Positions 16,077-24,638 of a stretch of 64,000 nucleotides of DNA are shown here, in pieces (the first letter of the stretch is position 1; each line of letters begins with the position of its first letter). The translations under genes were made by a program, and so were the position numbers. The stretch lies in assembly GCF_002858745.1 (NCBI RefSeq), contig NZ_PJRO01000003.1, positions 186,001-250,000 of the forward strand, in the 5' to 3' direction. Source of the DNA: Mesorhizobium loti. GTDB taxonomy: Bacteria > Pseudomonadota > Alphaproteobacteria > Rhizobiales > Rhizobiaceae. Below the pieces are notes generated by a model. That model saw nothing but the letters and a program-made list of their open reading frames with translations. It had not been told where the DNA came from and searched no databases.

Positions 16077-17054
16077 ATGCCGCCCTCCAAACGCCGCCCC
16101 ATCCTCTTGGCCATGTCGCTCGTGCTGCTGTCACCTCTCGTCGGCGAGTGGCTCCTTGGCAATCAGCCCATAACGGGCCTCGGCGCCATCGTTCTGCTTG
16201 CGCCCATGTACGGATGTGGCGCGCTTCTGGTCCGCGAGACTTCACGGCATCTCGGCCGAGGCTGGCTGACGATTTTTCTCCTTGCCGCCGCTTACGCACT
16301 GCTGGAAGAAGGCCCAATCGACCAGATGCTCTGGAACCCGCATTATGGCGGCATCGACATGGCCGCAGCCTATGCCGATACGCACCTCGATGCGTTCGGC
16401 ACAAGCATCAGTCTCATCCAGGATGTGCTCACGCTCCACACCATCTGGAGCATCGCGGTGCCAATCGCCTTGATCGAGGCTTTCGACCCGACGCCAGCGC
16501 GTCCCTGGCTCGGACCGTTCGGCCTTGCCATTGCCGCGGCGATCTTCGTTGCCGGCTCCGCCTTCTTGACCTTCAGCCAGATCGAATCGGAAAAGTTCAT
16601 CGCCACTCCGAGCCAGTTAGCCGCCGCTGGCTGCGCCATCTTCGTCCTTGCGGTTGCTGCTTTTGCAATTCCGGCACCATCACATCAGGCAACAGTGATG
16701 GCCCCCTCGCCGCGAACTGTTGCCTTGGCGAGCTTTTTCCTCACCAGCCTGCTGATGGCGCGAGATTTCATTGCCGAACTGACCTCGAAATGGTTCGTCG
16801 TCGGGCTGTGGTTCATTCCCATCGTAGCCGGCGTCGTCCTGATCCTGCAGTGGTCGCGTTCTCCGCAATGGATCCCAGCTCACAAGACCGCTGTCGCTGG
16901 TGGTGCCTTGATGACCTATGTCTGGGTCGGGTTCCTGCAGGCTCAGTCTCTGGATATCCCCGTCACGGTTGCGTTGACTGGCAACATCATATTCGGCCTG
17001 GGCGCGATCCTCTTGTTCTTCCTGGCGATGCACGCCGCACGCCGGATGACTTGA
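16077..17054 (+). CDS. Polytopic membrane protein of unknown function
   Basis: 325 residues with roughly nine to ten hydrophobic segments. The region LLVRETSRHLGRGWLTIFLLAAAYALLEEGPIDQMLWNP resembles a family I recall from actinobacterial and proteobacterial hypothetical proteins; the EE in a membrane helix is reminiscent of CPBP-type intramembrane proteases, but the second CPBP motif is not evident. The start at 16077 lacks a strong Shine-Dalgarno. Isolated gene behind tandem repeats and a 26-bp palindrome, suggesting tight repression. No function is claimed. Confidence 0.75.
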   Translation: MPPSKRRPILLAMSLVLLSPLVGEWLLGNQPITGLGAIVLLAPMYGCGALLVRETSRHLGRGWLTIFLLAAAYALLEEGPIDQMLWNPHYGGIDMAAAYADTHLDAFGTSISLIQDVLTLHTIWSIAVPIALIEAFDPTPARPWLGPFGLAIAAAIFVAGSAFLTFSQIESEKFIATPSQLAAAGCAIFVLAVAAFAIPAPSHQATVMAPSPRTVALASFFLTSLLMARDFIAELTSKWFVVGLWFIPIVAGVVLILQWSRSPQWIPAHKTAVAGGALMTYVWVGFLQAQSLDIPVTVALTGNIIFGLGAILLFFLAMHAARRMT

Positions 17055-17169
17055 GATGAGGCCTTGAAAACACTGTTCCATCGGTGATAGGTCGCGCAGG
17101 CATGCGGGGATCGAGGCCCGCAAGCTGCATCGCCACTGGTGTCAGGCCGGTTCCTAAGCCGAACAACGC

Positions 17170-17198
17170 TTGACGCCCCCGCGAAATGCCACTATGGA
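17170..17198 (+). promoter_or_regulatory. Sigma-70-type promoter for rpmB
   Basis: TTGACG (17170-17175), 17-nt spacer, TATGGA (17193-17198), 92 nt before the rpmB start codon. This is the best promoter match in the 235-bp gap upstream of rpmB. Confidence 0.55.
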
Positions 17199-17289
17199 AC
17201 GCCAACTTTTCCATGAGGCCGCCGACAGCATTGCGCGCCATACGGCGCGGCTTGAAGGTTTGGCTCGGTAAGAACTGAAGGTAGCAAAA

Positions 17290-17586
17290 ATGTCCCGCGC
17301 TTGCGAACTCACCGGCAAAGCCGTCCAGACCGGCAACAATGTGAGCCACGCCAACAACAAGACCCGGCGCCGCTTCCTGCCGAACCTGGTCAATGTCACG
17401 CTGATCTCGGAAGCGCTGAACCAGAACGTGCGCCTGCGCATTTCGGCCAACGCGCTGCGTTCGGTCGAGCATCGCGGCGGTCTCGACGCGTTCCTGGCCA
17501 AGGCCAGCGAGAAGGAGCTGTCGCAGCGCGCCCGTCTGCTCAAGAAGCAGATCGCCAAAAAGACGGCAGCCCAGGTCGCGGCCTGA
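17290..17586 (+). CDS. rpmB: 50S ribosomal protein L28
   Basis: 98 residues, [33 protein letters not shown], the standard L28 start with the conserved SHAxxKTRRRFxPNL segment. The C-terminal extension ([24 protein letters not shown]) is usual for alphaproteobacteria, whose L28 is about 95-100 residues. Component of the large ribosomal subunit. It stands alone, with a probable promoter at 17170-17198, not paired with rpmG here. Confidence 0.97.
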   Translation: MSRACELTGKAVQTGNNVSHANNKTRRRFLPNLVNVTLISEALNQNVRLRISANALRSVEHRGGLDAFLAKASEKELSQRARLLKKQIAKKTAAQVAA

Positions 17587-17696
17587 TTGCTTTCAGGCGG
17601 GGGACGACCGCCTGGGCATCGGAATGACCTGCTTATAGCTTGAACAGTCCGATGCTCGAACGAAGGATGTGCCGCCCGTCCCGGCCAGGCGCTCCG

Positions 17697-17725
17697 CTGG
17701 TTCCATTACCCAGGATAAAAAAATG
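17697..17725 (+). promoter_or_regulatory. Candidate preQ1-I riboswitch overlapping the yhhQ start codon
   Basis: CTGG (17697-17700), TTC, CATTA, CCCAG (17709-17713), then GATAAAAAAATG. This follows the preQ1-I plan: P1 CTGG/CCAG, UUC in loop 1, a C run for ligand recognition (C17709) and an A-rich tail. Loop bases CATT (17704-17707) are complementary to AATG (17722-17725), so the pseudoknot would include the ATG itself, while P1 covers the AGGA ribosome site. The internal loop is two or three bases shorter than in the Bacillus example, closer to the Thermoanaerobacter one. Confidence 0.55.
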
Positions 17726-18406
17726 CAGTTTCTTTCCAGATATCTGCCCTTCGTCGCCGCCATGGCGCTTGTCGTCCTGGCCTCGAACATCCTCGTTCAG
17801 TTCCCGATGCAGGGCCAGGTCGGTGCGCTGTCGCTGGCCGATATCCTGACCTGGGGCGCCTTTACCTATCCTTTCGCCTTCCTCGTCACCGACCTGGCCA
17901 ACCGTCGCTACGGGCCGGCTGTGGCGCGCCGGATCGTCTTCGTCGGCTTTATGGCTGCGGTCGTCTGCTCCATTGTCGCGCCGCCGCTTCTGTTCCGCGC
18001 CGGCCTGATCGAGTTCGACACAGCTGCCGCTCGCCTGGTGCGTATCGCCTGCGCTTCCGGTGCCGCCTTCCTCACCGCGCAGCTCCTGGATGTCACTGTG
18101 TTCAACTGGCTGCGCCGCCAGAGCTGGTGGCGTGCGCCGATCTTCGGGACACTGGTTGGTTCGGTGTTCGACACGCTGATCTTCTTCTCGATCGCCTTTT
18201 CCGCGGCCTTCGCCTTCATCGGCCCCGACGACGCTTTCGCGCTGGAGAACGCGCCACTGCTTGGCCTGTTCTCGGTGGAAACCACGCGCTGGCTGTCCTG
18301 GGCACTGGGCGACCTGTCGGTGAAGCTGATCATCGCCATCTTCGCACTTATCCCCTACCGCCTGATCGCAGCACGCTGGAGTCAGCCGGCAACGGTCCAG
18401 CCTTGA
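17723..18406 (+). CDS. yhhQ: Queuosine-precursor transporter YhhQ (COG1738/DUF165)
   Basis: 227 residues from the ATG at 17723. Six or so membrane helices with the family motifs LADILTWGAFTYPFAFLVTDLANRRYG and GSVFDTLIFFSIAF. YhhQ proteins import preQ0/preQ1, the deazaguanine precursors of queuosine in tRNA. AGGA lies about 8 nt upstream. A longer in-frame start at 17669 has no ribosome site and would run through the riboswitch-like structure. The stop (TGA at 18404-18406) overlaps the TTG start of the next gene. Confidence 0.9.
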   Translation: MQFLSRYLPFVAAMALVVLASNILVQFPMQGQVGALSLADILTWGAFTYPFAFLVTDLANRRYGPAVARRIVFVGFMAAVVCSIVAPPLLFRAGLIEFDTAAARLVRIACASGAAFLTAQLLDVTVFNWLRRQSWWRAPIFGTLVGSVFDTLIFFSIAFSAAFAFIGPDDAFALENAPLLGLFSVETTRWLSWALGDLSVKLIIAIFALIPYRLIAARWSQPATVQP

Positions 18407-19077
18407 TTCCCTGGGAACAGCTCGACGCCGCCAGGACGCCAGATGGCAAACAGGAGCTGCGGCTGAAACGGCGCGGCACCGAGTTCTCCATTATGCTTGG
18501 CGCCAACGAGTTGATGAACAGCCGCCTCAGCGGCTCGGAAGAAGCGCTCGCCCGCCTCTCGCTGGAGAAACTCGGCAAACGCGACGGCGTTCACGTCCTG
18601 ATCGGCGGGCTTGGCATGGGTTTTACCCTGCGCGCCGCTCTCGCCGAACTTGGCGGCGATACCAAGGTCACCGTCGCCGAACTCGTACCGGCCGTGATTG
18701 CCTGGGCACGCGGACCGATCGCCACGATCTTCAACGGCTGTCTCGACGATCCGCGCGTCACCGTCAGGCAAGGCGATGTCGTCCGCTTGATCGATGCCGC
18801 CGGCCACGACTTCGATATCATCCTGCTCGATGTCGACAATGGGCCAGAAGGGCTGACCCAGGACAGCAACGACACACTCTACAGTTTCGCCGGCCTCAAG
18901 GCTGCGCGCGACGCGCTCAAGCCGGGCGGCGTGCTTGCCGTCTGGTCCTCCGGTCCGGATCGCGGCTTCACCCGCCGCCTGCAACAATGCGGCTTCGCCG
19001 CCGAAGCCGTCTCCGTGCGCGCCCACGGCAAGCGTGGTGCCAAGCACACCATCTGGCTCGCCGTTAATCCGCGTTAG
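18403..19077 (+). CDS. Spermidine-synthase-like protein
   Basis: 224 residues from a TTG that overlaps the yhhQ stop (TTGA), giving LIPWEQLDAARTPDGKQELRLKRRGTEFSIMLGANELMNSR, the family's usual opening. A Rossmann methyltransferase-type core is seen in VLIGGLGMGFTLRAALAEL (nucleotide-binding glycines), VAELVPAVIAWA and FDIILLDVDNGPEGL. Enzymes of this set are annotated spermidine synthase-like; transfer of aminopropyl groups is not established. The overlap indicates coupling with yhhQ. Confidence 0.82.
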   Translation: MIPWEQLDAARTPDGKQELRLKRRGTEFSIMLGANELMNSRLSGSEEALARLSLEKLGKRDGVHVLIGGLGMGFTLRAALAELGGDTKVTVAELVPAVIAWARGPIATIFNGCLDDPRVTVRQGDVVRLIDAAGHDFDIILLDVDNGPEGLTQDSNDTLYSFAGLKAARDALKPGGVLAVWSSGPDRGFTRRLQQCGFAAEAVSVRAHGKRGAKHTIWLAVNPR

Positions 19078-19225
19078 CATCTCATTTCTGAAATTCGGTG
19101 GAGTTCGAGACGAACTTCGAAATAACGATGCGATGGCGATCTCGCAACGAACTGCTTGCCGCTGGCTCTACCAGCGGATCGATGATGGTGTTTTTCTCTG
19201 CTCTCAACGGACCGCCGGAGAAATC

Positions 19226-19531
19226 ATGGTCACCTGTTACCTGCGCTATATCCTCAATCCCGCGCGACTGAAGGAGTTCGAACACTACGGCAAGCTGTGG
19301 ATCCCGCTTGTCGAAAAATTCGGCGGTAACCACCACGGCTATTTCATGCCCTCGGAAGGAGCGAGCAATGTGGCACTCGCCCTGTTCAGCTTCCCCAGCC
19401 TGGCAGCCTATGAAGAATACCGGACAAAGGCCGCAACGGATCCGGAGTGCCAGGCCGCCATGCGCTACTATGAGGAAACCCAGTGTTTCCTGAGTTACGA
19501 ACGTTCTTTCTTCCGCCCAGTCTTTGACTGA
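19226..19531 (+). CDS. NIPSNAP-family protein
   Basis: 101 residues, MVTCYLRYILNPARLKEFEHYGKLWIPLVEKFGGNHHGYFMPSEG, a dimeric alpha-beta-barrel (ferredoxin-like) fold of the NIPSNAP family. GGAG lies 5 nt upstream of the ATG at 19226. Bacterial members are small cytosolic proteins without a clear function. It precedes the GNAT gene by 31 bp on the same strand, so they may share a transcript. Confidence 0.87.
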   Translation: MVTCYLRYILNPARLKEFEHYGKLWIPLVEKFGGNHHGYFMPSEGASNVALALFSFPSLAAYEEYRTKAATDPECQAAMRYYEETQCFLSYERSFFRPVFD

Positions 19532-19562
19532 CGGAACCTTCAACTGACGGAACCAGGCCAAA

Positions 19563-20027
19563 ATGACGATCGTTTTGAAGGTGCTTGGCGAAGCCGAGCG
19601 CAAAGCCATCATTGCTCTCAGCGTAGCCGATGACCAGGACGACTTCGTCGCGACCAACGCCGAATCCCTGGAGGAGGCCGACGAGAACCCCGCCTGCGTG
19701 CCGCTCGGCATCTTCTCAGGCGACGAGCCGGTCGTCATCGACGACCTGGTCGGCTTCGCCATGTACACGCTCGACGCAGACGACGGAAATTGGTGGATCT
19801 ACCGCCTGATGATCGACCAGCGCTTCCAGAAGCGCGGTTATGGTCGCGCCGCCTTGCGAGCGGTGGTCGAGAGGATGTCGGCTATTCCCGGTTGCGGCGC
19901 GGTCTATCTCAGCGTCGTGCAGGAGAACCGGACCGCAGCCGCATTCTATCGCCAGGAGGGCTTCCGAGAGACCGGACAGATCCTGGACGATGAGATCATC
20001 ATGCGCCTTGATCTCGCAAAAACCTGA
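19563..20027 (+). CDS. GNAT acetyltransferase, BltD/SpeG-like
   Basis: 154 residues. The acetyl-CoA motif QRFQKRGYGRAALRAVVERM is the Q/RxxGxG/A loop. VGFAMYTLDADDGNWWIYRLMID and YLSVVQENRTAAAFYRQEGFRETG resemble spermine/spermidine acetyltransferase BltD of Bacillus. Polyamines are therefore a plausible substrate, which fits loosely with the spermidine-synthase-like gene upstream, but it is not proven. Cytosolic. Confidence 0.85.
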   Translation: MTIVLKVLGEAERKAIIALSVADDQDDFVATNAESLEEADENPACVPLGIFSGDEPVVIDDLVGFAMYTLDADDGNWWIYRLMIDQRFQKRGYGRAALRAVVERMSAIPGCGAVYLSVVQENRTAAAFYRQEGFRETGQILDDEIIMRLDLAKT

Positions 20028-20051
20028 CAGCGGAAGTATTGCCGATAGGGA

Positions 20052-20426
20052 TCATCTCGCAGGCTGCAGTGATCCGAAGAAGCCGATGATGCTCTCTATG
20101 CGGCTGCCGTCCGGGCTGAACATGGCGATATCGAGGCCCTCAGGCAGTTCGGTACCGTCGGCCTCGACGACACGCCAGCCGAAACGCGCGATACCGTGAT
20201 GACTGTCGACCGCTGTGGTGCGCACGATCCTCGCGCCAGGACGACTGGCTCTCACCCTGACGATGTGGGCAAGCAACTCCTCCGCGCTCGTCGTGTTCGC
20301 GCGGGGATCCGTATACGTCGCACCCTTGGCCCAAACGCCATGCAGGAGCGTCGCGCGCCGCGCATCGTCGGGCTCATTCCAGACAGCGCAATAGCGATCG
20401 ATCAGGTCCGTGGCATTTGAGGGCAT
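20052..20426 (-). CDS. NTF2-like/SnoaL-type small protein
   Basis: 124 residues from the ATG at 20426 (MPSNATDLIDRYCAVWNEPDDARRATLLHGVWAKGATYTDP), a cone-shaped alpha+beta fold of the NTF2/SnoaL superfamily, the usual length for a single domain. ARFGWRVVEADGTELPEGLDIAMFSPDGSRIESIIGFFG is the closing sheet. Such proteins can be isomerases, hydrolases or ligand binders; role unknown. Convergent with the GNAT gene. GAGG upstream supports the internal ATG over 20456. Confidence 0.82.
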   Translation of the reverse strand: MPSNATDLIDRYCAVWNEPDDARRATLLHGVWAKGATYTDPRANTTSAEELLAHIVRVRASRPGARIVRTTAVDSHHGIARFGWRVVEADGTELPEGLDIAMFSPDGSRIESIIGFFGSLQPAR

Positions 20427-20480
20427 CGGCGAGCCTCGAAGCGAGCAGGCCCCCAATCTAACACCGGTACAGCGCCCCTC

Positions 20481-21506
20481 TCAATCCTCGGTGAGGATGA
20501 ACTCCAGGTAGAGATTGCGCTGCAGGATCGAGTGGTTGTCGTCGGAAACGAGCGAGACGATCAGCTTGCCGTCCTCGCGGCGCCAGACATCCATACCTTC
20601 CATGTTGTCGATCTGGTAGGCCATGTCAGCCTCCAGAAGCACCGCTCCATCGGCGATCTTGCCTCTGGCGATTTCGGCACCGGCAATACGGCGCAAACGC
20701 ATCTTGACGCCACCGGCCATCGAGAAGGAACGCTCCAGGAGCAACAGATCGCCGCCGGGAAGGAACGCGCCGTCGGTAATGTCGAACTCGCCGTTGCGCT
20801 TGACCGTGAAGATACCTTTTCCGGGTCCTTCGATGACGGCAGCATAAATGTTGCCATCCTTGTCGAGGCTCTTTTCGGATACGACCACCAGCGCGCCTTT
20901 CAGCGGCCCGTCGACTGGCGCGCGCGTCACCGTCTCGAAGCCGCGGTTCCTGCGCAGCTCGTTCTCGGGCACGACGAAGTCGAGCAGCTTGAACGGCGCC
21001 TTCATACCGGCCGGGTCGATCCTGAACTGCGCAACGCGATGGTTGCGCTCGAAGCCGACGGTTGCGATGCCATCCTTGACATTCAGGCCTTCGGCATCGA
21101 CTTCCCATTTCTTGTCGATCGGCTGCCCGGCCTCGTCCACCATCTGCTGCATGGTGAAGTTGAAGATGGCGAATGGCTGGCCTTGCGCCATGCGTGCAAT
21201 CGAACCGAAATACCAGAAGCCGGTATCGGTCACGCCGATGAAATCGCTGCCAGGGTTGAGGAAACGGAAGGCCGACAGTGCGCCGAAATCGCGCAACGAG
21301 CCGGTCATCTCCAGCCCGCCGACAAACTCCAGCGGTCCGAACTTCCGCTCATCCCTGCCGATATGGAACTGCGTGATCTGCCGCACGCTGATCTCGACCG
21401 GTTCGACAGCCTGGCGGCCGGCGGTGAAAGCCGGTGAAGTGGTAAGGAAGCCGAGAATGAAGACAGAAAAGAGCCGCAGCCGCCCTAGAGCGTTTCCGTC
21501 TTTCAC
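20481..21506 (-). CDS. Phytase-like (esterase-like) secreted protein
   Basis: About 341 residues if translation begins at the GTG at 21506. A hydrophobic segment (LRLFSVFILGFLTTSPAFTAG) acts as a signal peptide and is followed by the esterase-like activity of phytase domain: GPLEFVGGLEMTG, DFIGVTDTGFWY, DKKWEVDAEGLNVKDGIATVGFERNHRV, LPGGDLLLLERSF, NMEGMDVW. Periplasmic; substrate unknown. Oddly, there is no ATG close to the signal peptide. The GTG lies inside the type A palindromic element, and the open frame continues through that element up to 21617. Confidence 0.8.
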   Translation of the reverse strand: MKDGNALGRLRLFSVFILGFLTTSPAFTAGRQAVEPVEISVRQITQFHIGRDERKFGPLEFVGGLEMTGSLRDFGALSAFRFLNPGSDFIGVTDTGFWYFGSIARMAQGQPFAIFNFTMQQMVDEAGQPIDKKWEVDAEGLNVKDGIATVGFERNHRVAQFRIDPAGMKAPFKLLDFVVPENELRRNRGFETVTRAPVDGPLKGALVVVSEKSLDKDGNIYAAVIEGPGKGIFTVKRNGEFDITDGAFLPGGDLLLLERSFSMAGGVKMRLRRIAGAEIARGKIADGAVLLEADMAYQIDNMEGMDVWRREDGKLIVSLVSDDNHSILQRNLYLEFILTED

Positions 21507-21590
21507 GGAAACGCGGAAACGCTCTAACCCTTTGTTTTTACGCAATTCCGGACGCAAAAGCGCTGCACATTTTTGCTGGAATTGCGCTAG
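21485..21590 (-). repeat. Palindromic element, type A, copy 4, overlapping a gene 5' end
   Basis: CTAGAGCGTTTCCGTC...GGAAACGCTCTAA followed by CGCAATTCCGG...GCTGGAATTGCG. It lies between cobT and the phytase-like gene. One minus-strand frame through it is open and in phase with the phytase-like protein, reading QFQQKCAALLRPELRKNKG. The same peptide would be made from copy 3. Confidence 0.87.
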
Positions 21591-21613
21591 CATCGACGCC
21601 CGCCCTGAACGGC

Positions 21614-23512
21614 TCACGAAGCGCGCCTGAAGCCGCCGCGGCGCATGTCGCGCGCGGTTTCCTCACCAAACAGTGAGGCAAGTTGCTCGGTCATGGCACC
21701 GGCGAGTTCTTCGGCATCGACGATGGTGACGGCGCGGCGATAATAACGCGTGACGTCATGGCCGATGCCAATGGCAAGCAGTTCCACCGGCGAACGATCT
21801 TCGATCAGCTCGATGACGGCGCGCAGATGCCGCTCCAGATAGTTGCCCGGGTTGACCGACAGGGTGGAATCGTCGACCGGCGCACCGTCGGAGATCATCA
21901 TCAGGATCTTGCGCTGCTCCGGCCGCGCGATCAGCCGGTTGTGCGCCCACAGCAGCGCTTCGCCGTCGATATTTTCCTTGAGCAGGCCTTCGCGCATCAT
22001 CAGGCCGAGATTGCGGCGCGCACGCCGCCAGGGCGCATCGGCCGACTTGTAGACGATGTGGCGCAGGTCGTTGAGGCGACCGGGTGCCGGCGGCTTGCCA
22101 TCCTTCAGCCACTTCTCGCGTGCTTGCCCGCCCTTCCAGGCCCGCGTCGTGAAGCCCAGGATCTCCACCGAAACGCCGCAGCGCTCCAGGGTGCGCGCCA
22201 GAATGTCGGCGCAGGTCGCTGCCACCGTGATCGGCCGGCCGCGCATGGACCCTGAATTATCGAGCACCAGCGACACCACCGTGTCGCGGAACTTGGTGTC
22301 GCGCTCCTGCTTGAAGGAGAGCGGCTGCATCGGATCGATGACGACGCGCACCAGTCGCGCCGGATCGAGATAACCTTCCTCGAGGTCGAAATCCCAGGAG
22401 CGGTTCTGCTGCGCCATCAGCCGGCGCTGCAGACGATTGGCCAATCGGCCCACAACGCCCTGCAGGTTGGCAAGCTGCTTGTCGAGGAAGGCGCGCAGAC
22501 GGTCGAGCTCCTCCTCGTCGCACAATTCCTCGGCGCCCACCGTCTCGTCAAAGGCAGTGGTAAAGACCTTGTAGTCAACGTCCTTCGAAATCGTGGCGAA
22601 GGGATTGTCGTTGCGCTTGGCTTCGCCCGGCGTCTCGGCGTCGGCCTCTTCTTCGTCGGACAAATCCTGCGAAGTAGCATCCGTGGCCTCGGCCTCGGCG
22701 GAGTCCTCGTCATCGTCGGAAGCGTCGGCGTCTTCGGCCTGCGACTGGTCGGAGCCGGAATCGTCCTCGCCGCCTTCCTCGCTCTGTTCCTCGCCTTGCG
22801 GCTGGTTGTCGTTGTCGTCCTCGCCGTCTTCGGTTTCCTGGTCGTCGCCGAGCTCTTCGGCCATTTCCATGGAAACGAGCATCTCGCGCACGACGCGGGC
22901 GAAGGCCTGCTGGTCCTCCAGCTTGCCGGCCAGTCCGTCGAGATCGGCACCGGCCTTGTCCTCGACCCAGGGGCGCCAGAGATCGACCATGCGTTCGCCG
23001 CTCTTCGGCACCGCGCGGCCGGTCAGCTTTTCGCGGACCATCAGCGCCAGCGCTTCCTCGAGCGGTGCGTCGGCGCGGTCGCGCACGTCGGCCAAGTTAG
23101 CCTTGGTGTATTTGTCCTCCAGCATCGTGCCGATGTTGTCGGCAACGCCGGCCATCATGCGCGAGCCGATCGCCTCGACACGGGCCTGTTCGACCGCGTC
23201 GAAGATGGCGCGCGCCTGCTTGCCTTCCGGCGCCAGCTTGGTGTGGATGCGGGTATCATGACAGGCGCGTTTCAGCGCCATGGAATCGCCTAGGCCGCGG
23301 GTCACCGCGATATCGATGGACGACGCCTTCTTCGGCAGCTCCGGCAAGCGAGCACGGCTGCCAGCCAGCGCGGGTCGTTCCTTGGCAAAGCCGACTTCCA
23401 TCTCCTTGTCGCCGGAAATGGCACGCATGCACACGGTCACGGCACGCTTGAAGGCATCCGTGTCCGAGCCGTTCTTCGGCTTGTTGCGCGTGTTGTCGCC
23501 GGGGCCGGCCAT
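21614..23512 (-). CDS. cobT: Aerobic cobaltochelatase subunit CobT
   Basis: 632 residues, full length. An N-terminal helical region is followed by a very acidic linker at about 225-300 (runs of D and E), then a VWA domain with the MIDAS motif DNSGSM and [22 protein letters not shown]. With CobS and CobN it inserts Co2+ into hydrogenobyrinic acid a,c-diamide, using ATP, in the aerobic B12 pathway. It starts 12 nt after cobS on the same strand. CobN is not in the window. No B12 riboswitch is visible. Confidence 0.96.
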   Translation of the reverse strand: MAGPGDNTRNKPKNGSDTDAFKRAVTVCMRAISGDKEMEVGFAKERPALAGSRARLPELPKKASSIDIAVTRGLGDSMALKRACHDTRIHTKLAPEGKQARAIFDAVEQARVEAIGSRMMAGVADNIGTMLEDKYTKANLADVRDRADAPLEEALALMVREKLTGRAVPKSGERMVDLWRPWVEDKAGADLDGLAGKLEDQQAFARVVREMLVSMEMAEELGDDQETEDGEDDNDNQPQGEEQSEEGGEDDSGSDQSQAEDADASDDDEDSAEAEATDATSQDLSDEEEADAETPGEAKRNDNPFATISKDVDYKVFTTAFDETVGAEELCDEEELDRLRAFLDKQLANLQGVVGRLANRLQRRLMAQQNRSWDFDLEEGYLDPARLVRVVIDPMQPLSFKQERDTKFRDTVVSLVLDNSGSMRGRPITVAATCADILARTLERCGVSVEILGFTTRAWKGGQAREKWLKDGKPPAPGRLNDLRHIVYKSADAPWRRARRNLGLMMREGLLKENIDGEALLWAHNRLIARPEQRKILMMISDGAPVDDSTLSVNPGNYLERHLRAVIELIEDRSPVELLAIGIGHDVTRYYRRAVTIVDAEELAGAMTEQLASLFGEETARDMRRGGFRRAS

Positions 23513-23524
23513 GGAATTTCCTGT

Positions 23525-24511
23525 TTAGCCAAGCACCACGTTGGCAGCGCTTTCCGGCAGATCCTCACCGAAGGCACGCTGATAGAACTCGGCCACCACC
23601 GAACGCTCCAGCTCGTCGCACTTGTTGAGGAAGGTCAGCCGGAACGCCATGCCGACATTGCCGAAGATCTCGGCGTTTTCGGCCCAGGTGATCACCGTAC
23701 GCGGGCTCATGACGGTCGACAGGTCGCCATTGATGAAGGCCGAGCGCGTCATGTCGGCGACGCGCACCATCTTGTTGACGATGTCCTTGCCCTTGTCGTT
23801 CTTGTAGTGCTTGGCCTTGGCCAGCACGATGGCGACTTCGTTGTCGTGTGGCAGATAGTTCAGCGTGGTCACGATCGACCAGCGGTCCATCTGCGCCTGG
23901 TTGATCTGCTGCGTACCGTGATAGAGGCCGGTGGTGTCGCCGAGGCCAACCGTGTTGGCGGTGGCAAACAGACGGAATGCCGGATGCGGGCGGATGACGC
24001 GGCTCTGGTCAAGCAGCGTCAGGCGGCCCGACGATTCCAGCACGCGCTGGATGACGAACATCACGTCCGGGCGGCCAGCATCATACTCGTCGAAGCAGAG
24101 GGCGACATTGTGCTGGTAGGCCCAGGGCAGGATGCCATCACGGAATTCGGTGATCTGCATACCTTCCTTGACGACGATCGCGTCCTTGCCGACGAGGTCG
24201 ATACGGCTGACATGGCTGTCGAGGTTGACGCGCACGCACGGCCAGTTGAGGCGGGCGGCAACCTGTTCAATATGCGTCGATTTGCCGGTGCCATGATAGC
24301 CCGACACCATGACGCGGCGGTTGTAGGCAAAGCCGGCCAGGATCGCCATGGTGGTGTGCTGGTCGAATAAATAGTCCGGATCGATGTCCGGCACGTGCTC
24401 GGTGGCCACCGAATAGGCAGGCACGACCATCTTGGATTCGAAGCCGAATTTTTCCTTCACCGACACCGTCGTGTCGGGCAGGTTGGCGATATCACGATCG
24501 ACCTTGTTCAT
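23525..24511 (-). CDS. cobS: Aerobic cobaltochelatase subunit CobS (AAA+ ATPase)
   Basis: 328 residues from the ATG at 24511 ([23 protein letters not shown], the family start). AAA+ MoxR-like ATPase: Walker [10 protein letters not shown], Walker [11 protein letters not shown], sensor [14 protein letters not shown]. It forms hexameric rings with CobT that drive cobalt insertion by CobN. The frame is open up to 24556, but the extra residues are not typical. Upstream on the same strand is the J-domain gene, 127 bp away, a common rhizobial gene order. Confidence 0.96.
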   Translation of the reverse strand: MNKVDRDIANLPDTTVSVKEKFGFESKMVVPAYSVATEHVPDIDPDYLFDQHTTMAILAGFAYNRRVMVSGYHGTGKSTHIEQVAARLNWPCVRVNLDSHVSRIDLVGKDAIVVKEGMQITEFRDGILPWAYQHNVALCFDEYDAGRPDVMFVIQRVLESSGRLTLLDQSRVIRPHPAFRLFATANTVGLGDTTGLYHGTQQINQAQMDRWSIVTTLNYLPHDNEVAIVLAKAKHYKNDKGKDIVNKMVRVADMTRSAFINGDLSTVMSPRTVITWAENAEIFGNVGMAFRLTFLNKCDELERSVVAEFYQRAFGEDLPESAANVVLG

Positions 24512-24638
24512 GCGTCTCAACGTCTCCACAGGCGAAGCTTTGCGCTTCGCCGGCAACCCAAATTGTTCGGGGCGGTCATAAAACCTTTTCCAACCCGAGG
24601 ATAGTTGGAAAAAGGCACGACCTCAGTTCAGCTTGAGC

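Noticed and set aside
22593..23261. Ser-rich 222-residue frame antisense to cobT
   Set aside because: The serine run is simply the complement of the acidic GAT/GAA-rich linker of CobT.
21614..24511. Cobalamin riboswitch for cobS/cobT
   Set aside because: No B12-box-like sequence upstream of cobS; the upstream gap holds only a short inverted repeat near 24535-24550.
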